Below are positions 7,045 through 8,256 of a stretch of 8,256 bases of DNA, piece by piece; the first letter of the stretch is position 1, and every line of letters begins with the position of its first letter. The DNA is taken from positions 1-8,256 of the forward strand of contig DAOVUE010000045.1 in assembly GCA_030632745.1 (NCBI GenBank), written 5' to 3'. A program made the translations under genes and the position numbers. The notes below the pieces were generated by a model, which made no database searches, had not been told where the DNA came from, and was given only the letters and a program-made list of their open reading frames with translations. This stretch comes from Pseudomonadota bacterium (lineage in GTDB: Bacteria > Pseudomonadota > Gammaproteobacteria > GRL18).

Positions 7045-7356
7045 ATGATTAATACGCCAGACACTTCAGCTTCTGTGCCTGAGAAATCAGTTATTGATGA
7101 AGACCGTTTAATGACTTTCCCCTGTGACTTTGCACTCAAAGTAATGGGTGAAAACAGTAATGATTACGCCAACACGGTATTGTCTATTTGTCAAAAACAC
7201 GTTGCAGGTATCAGCAGAGAAAGTATTCATACTCGCCCCAGCAGCAGTGGAAAATACATTGCCGTTACTGTTCAGTTAGTCGCAACCAGCCGCCGCCAGC
7301 TGGATGATCTATACATCGAATTAAATAACCACCAGCAAACTAAAATGGCACTTTAA
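7045..7356 (+). CDS. ybeD: YbeD/DUF493 family small protein
   Basis: The protein has 103 residues (E. coli YbeD has 87). The conserved core begins at FPCDFALKVMG (about residue 25) and continues through RPSSSGKYIAVTVQL to the C-terminal LDDLYIELN segment, a small ferredoxin-like alpha/beta fold. The extra 14 or so N-terminal residues are polar, and Met23 (7111) could be an alternative start. The function of the family is not settled. Its fold resembles regulatory ACT-like domains, and its conserved place between dacA and lipB has led to suggestions of a link to lipoate metabolism. Four bases separate it from dacA, and a partial Shine-Dalgarno sequence (GGAA, 7034-7037) lies over the dacA end, so the two genes are very likely co-transcribed. 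Confidence 0.92.
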   Translation: MINTPDTSASVPEKSVIDEDRLMTFPCDFALKVMGENSNDYANTVLSICQKHVAGISRESIHTRPSSSGKYIAVTVQLVATSRRQLDDLYIELNNHQQTKMAL

Positions 7357-7410
7357 AGGATGGCGTTCGGGAATAACGCTGGCAATACGTGCTTTGGAGT
7401 GTGGGCTTAC

Positions 7411-7507
7411 AATATCAATGGGGTCAGACTCGATTGATTTTACCCATTAATACTTCCGGTTAAACGACCTTGCGAGGAAATCAATCGAGTCTGACCCCAT
7501 TGATATT
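7411..7507. mobile_element. REP-doublet/MITE-like element with perfect 30-bp inverted arms, overlapping the lipB start
   Basis: The left arm (7411-7440) starts AATATCAATGGGGTCAGACT and ends CGATTGATTT. The right arm (7478-7507) is its exact reverse complement over all 30 bases. The 37-base centre (7441-7477) holds no gene. The GGGGTCAGAC/GTCTGACCCC core resembles, from memory, dispersed repeats found next to Y1-type (REP-associated, RAYT) transposases in proteobacteria, so I call it a non-autonomous element mobilised in trans. No transposase is present here, and I cannot see other copies in this window. The right arm runs into the lipB reading frame. As RNA the arms would form a very stable hairpin between ybeD and lipB that could attenuate transcription or hide the lipB start. 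Confidence 0.75.
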
Positions 7508-8159
7508 ATTAAAAGATTGCTTACTGATCCGCAATTTAGGACTGCAGGCCTATGAACCGGTCTGGCATTCGATGCAGTCCTTTACTGAAAATAGAAATTC
7601 AGCAACAGCTGATGAAATCTGGTTATTGGAACACGAAGCTGTGTTTACATTAGGGCGTAACGGCAAAAACAAACATATTCTGTCAGCCAGTGACATTCCT
7701 GTTATTAAAATTGATCGTGGCGGCCAGGTGACTTACCATGGTCCCGGGCAGTTGACAGCCTATCTATTAATTGATCTAAAGCGTCGTGGACTGGGTGTAC
7801 GAGAACTCGTCAGTTTGATTGAACAAAGTATTATACAGACACTGGCTGAGTATCAGCTTGAGGCTTATGCAAAAAAAAACGCACCGGGAGTTTATATTAA
7901 TGAGGGAAAAATTGCCGCGTTGGGACTAAGAATAAAAAAAGGCTGTAGTTTTCACGGACTCAGTCTGAATATAAAAATGGATCTCAGTCCATTCTCACAG
8001 ATTAATCCCTGTGGTTATGAGAATCTTAAAGTCATACAGGTCTCAGACTTCATTAAGGATGTTAAAAACTCTCAGCTACAGCAGCAGCTGGTTTTACATT
8101 TATCAAATAATCTTTCGTGTAATACGGCTTATACGAAAGTCATTTGGCAGAATAATTAA
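7500..8159 (+). CDS. lipB: Octanoyl-[acyl-carrier-protein]:protein N-octanoyltransferase LipB
   Basis: From TTG 7500 the protein has 219 residues (E. coli LipB has 213). It transfers octanoate from octanoyl-ACP to the lipoyl-domain lysine of pyruvate dehydrogenase and related complexes, the first step of lipoate assembly in the cytoplasm. The motifs [35 protein letters not shown] and [10 protein letters not shown] are canonical. Cys171 and Lys137 are the catalytic pair, equal to Cys169 and Lys135 of E. coli with no gaps between. The start is uncertain. No ATG precedes the conserved first strand ([15 protein letters not shown]); the first in-frame ATG (7572) would remove it. TTG 7500 and TTG 7470 are the only usual start codons upstream, and TTG 7500 fits the family length. 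It lies inside the repeat arm and has no good Shine-Dalgarno sequence. The frame itself is intact. Confidence 0.9.
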   Translation: MILLKDCLLIRNLGLQAYEPVWHSMQSFTENRNSATADEIWLLEHEAVFTLGRNGKNKHILSASDIPVIKIDRGGQVTYHGPGQLTAYLLIDLKRRGLGVRELVSLIEQSIIQTLAEYQLEAYAKKNAPGVYINEGKIAALGLRIKKGCSFHGLSLNIKMDLSPFSQINPCGYENLKVIQVSDFIKDVKNSQLQQQLVLHLSNNLSCNTAYTKVIWQNN

Positions 8160-8204
8160 AATTCTCACCTCGTGTCCATCTATAAATTAGGATTTTTGTT
8201 CAAG

Positions 8205-8256
8205 TTCGAGGCGAAAAATGTGAGTTTACAAGTGTAAATGACCATTTTTCAACGAA
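8205..8256. repeat. Nested palindromic element cut by the right window edge
   Basis: The 97 bp after lipB contain no gene. Within them, GAAAAATG (8213-8220) pairs with CATTTTTC (8243-8250), and inside these TTTACA (8225-8230) pairs with TGTAAA (8233-8238), separated by short unpaired stretches. Outside, TTCG (8205-8208) pairs with CGAA (8253-8256) at the very end of the window. The structure probably extends further outward. It could form a hairpin terminator for lipB, but without a U-tract it looks more like a dispersed palindromic repeat. Confidence 0.6.

Noticed and set aside
7360..7437. A 25-codon ATG frame (MAFGNNAGNTC...) between ybeD and the repeat
   Set aside because: The Shine-Dalgarno-like AAAGG is too close to the ATG, and the frame ends inside the left repeat arm. 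The protein is too short and has no known family.
7470..7499. TTG 7470 as the lipB start, adding 10 residues
   Set aside because: These residues are translated repeat-arm and loop sequence with no counterpart in LipB, and no ribosome site precedes it. It cannot be fully excluded.
7411..7507. CRISPR or integron-like site at the inverted repeat
   Set aside because: There is only one unit, with no repeated spacers, no cas or integrase gene, and no attC-type consensus.

Overview
The window is one uninterrupted, rightward-reading block of housekeeping genes from an AT-rich gammaproteobacterium. By eye the GC content is low and codon use is uniform throughout. Every protein aligns well by memory with its Escherichia coli counterpart. 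The order mreC-mreD-mrdA-rodA-mltB-rlpA-dacA-ybeD-lipB is the familiar gammaproteobacterial cell-elongation cluster, with mreCD placed directly upstream of mrdA/rodA and mltB inserted between rodA and rlpA. The order is unlike Enterobacterales, where mre and mrd are separate loci and mltB lies elsewhere. It is closer to pseudomonad and sulfur- or methane-oxidising lineages. I cannot name the genus.

Layout. Positions 1-141 hold the last 46 codons of mreC. Then come mreD (134-622), mrdA encoding PBP2 (640-2649) and rodA (2642-3760), joined by short overlaps or a short gap and almost certainly co-transcribed. A 97-bp AT-rich gap with a perfect 26-bp palindrome separates rodA from mltB (3858-4877). 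mltB overlaps rlpA (4877-5764) by one base. An 88-bp gap with a perfect 10-bp tandem repeat precedes dacA (5853-7040). ybeD follows after 4 bp (7045-7356). Then comes an insertion-like perfect inverted repeat (7411-7507) that runs into the 5' end of lipB (about 7500-8159). The last 97 bp are non-coding and end in a second palindromic element cut by the window edge. No gene-free stretch exceeds 300 bp. I see no tRNA, rRNA, CRISPR array, insertion sequence with a transposase, or plausible antisense gene.

How the genes work together. MreC and MreD link the cytoplasmic MreB scaffold to the RodA glycosyltransferase and PBP2 transpeptidase that insert lateral-wall peptidoglycan. MltB and RlpA cut glycan strands, and the DacA DD-carboxypeptidase trims pentapeptides, so synthesis and remodelling are encoded together. 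YbeD and LipB (octanoyl transfer for lipoate assembly) are metabolic passengers conserved next to dacA.

I found no new multi-gene system. The most interesting signal is the 30-bp-armed REP/MITE-like element at 7411-7507. It overlaps the lipB start so that no ATG remains at the expected place, and the best initiation codon, a TTG, lies inside the repeat arm. Other points are a probable zinc site in PBP2, an MltB without a good lipobox, the perfect palindrome before mltB, and the truncated palindromic element at the right edge.
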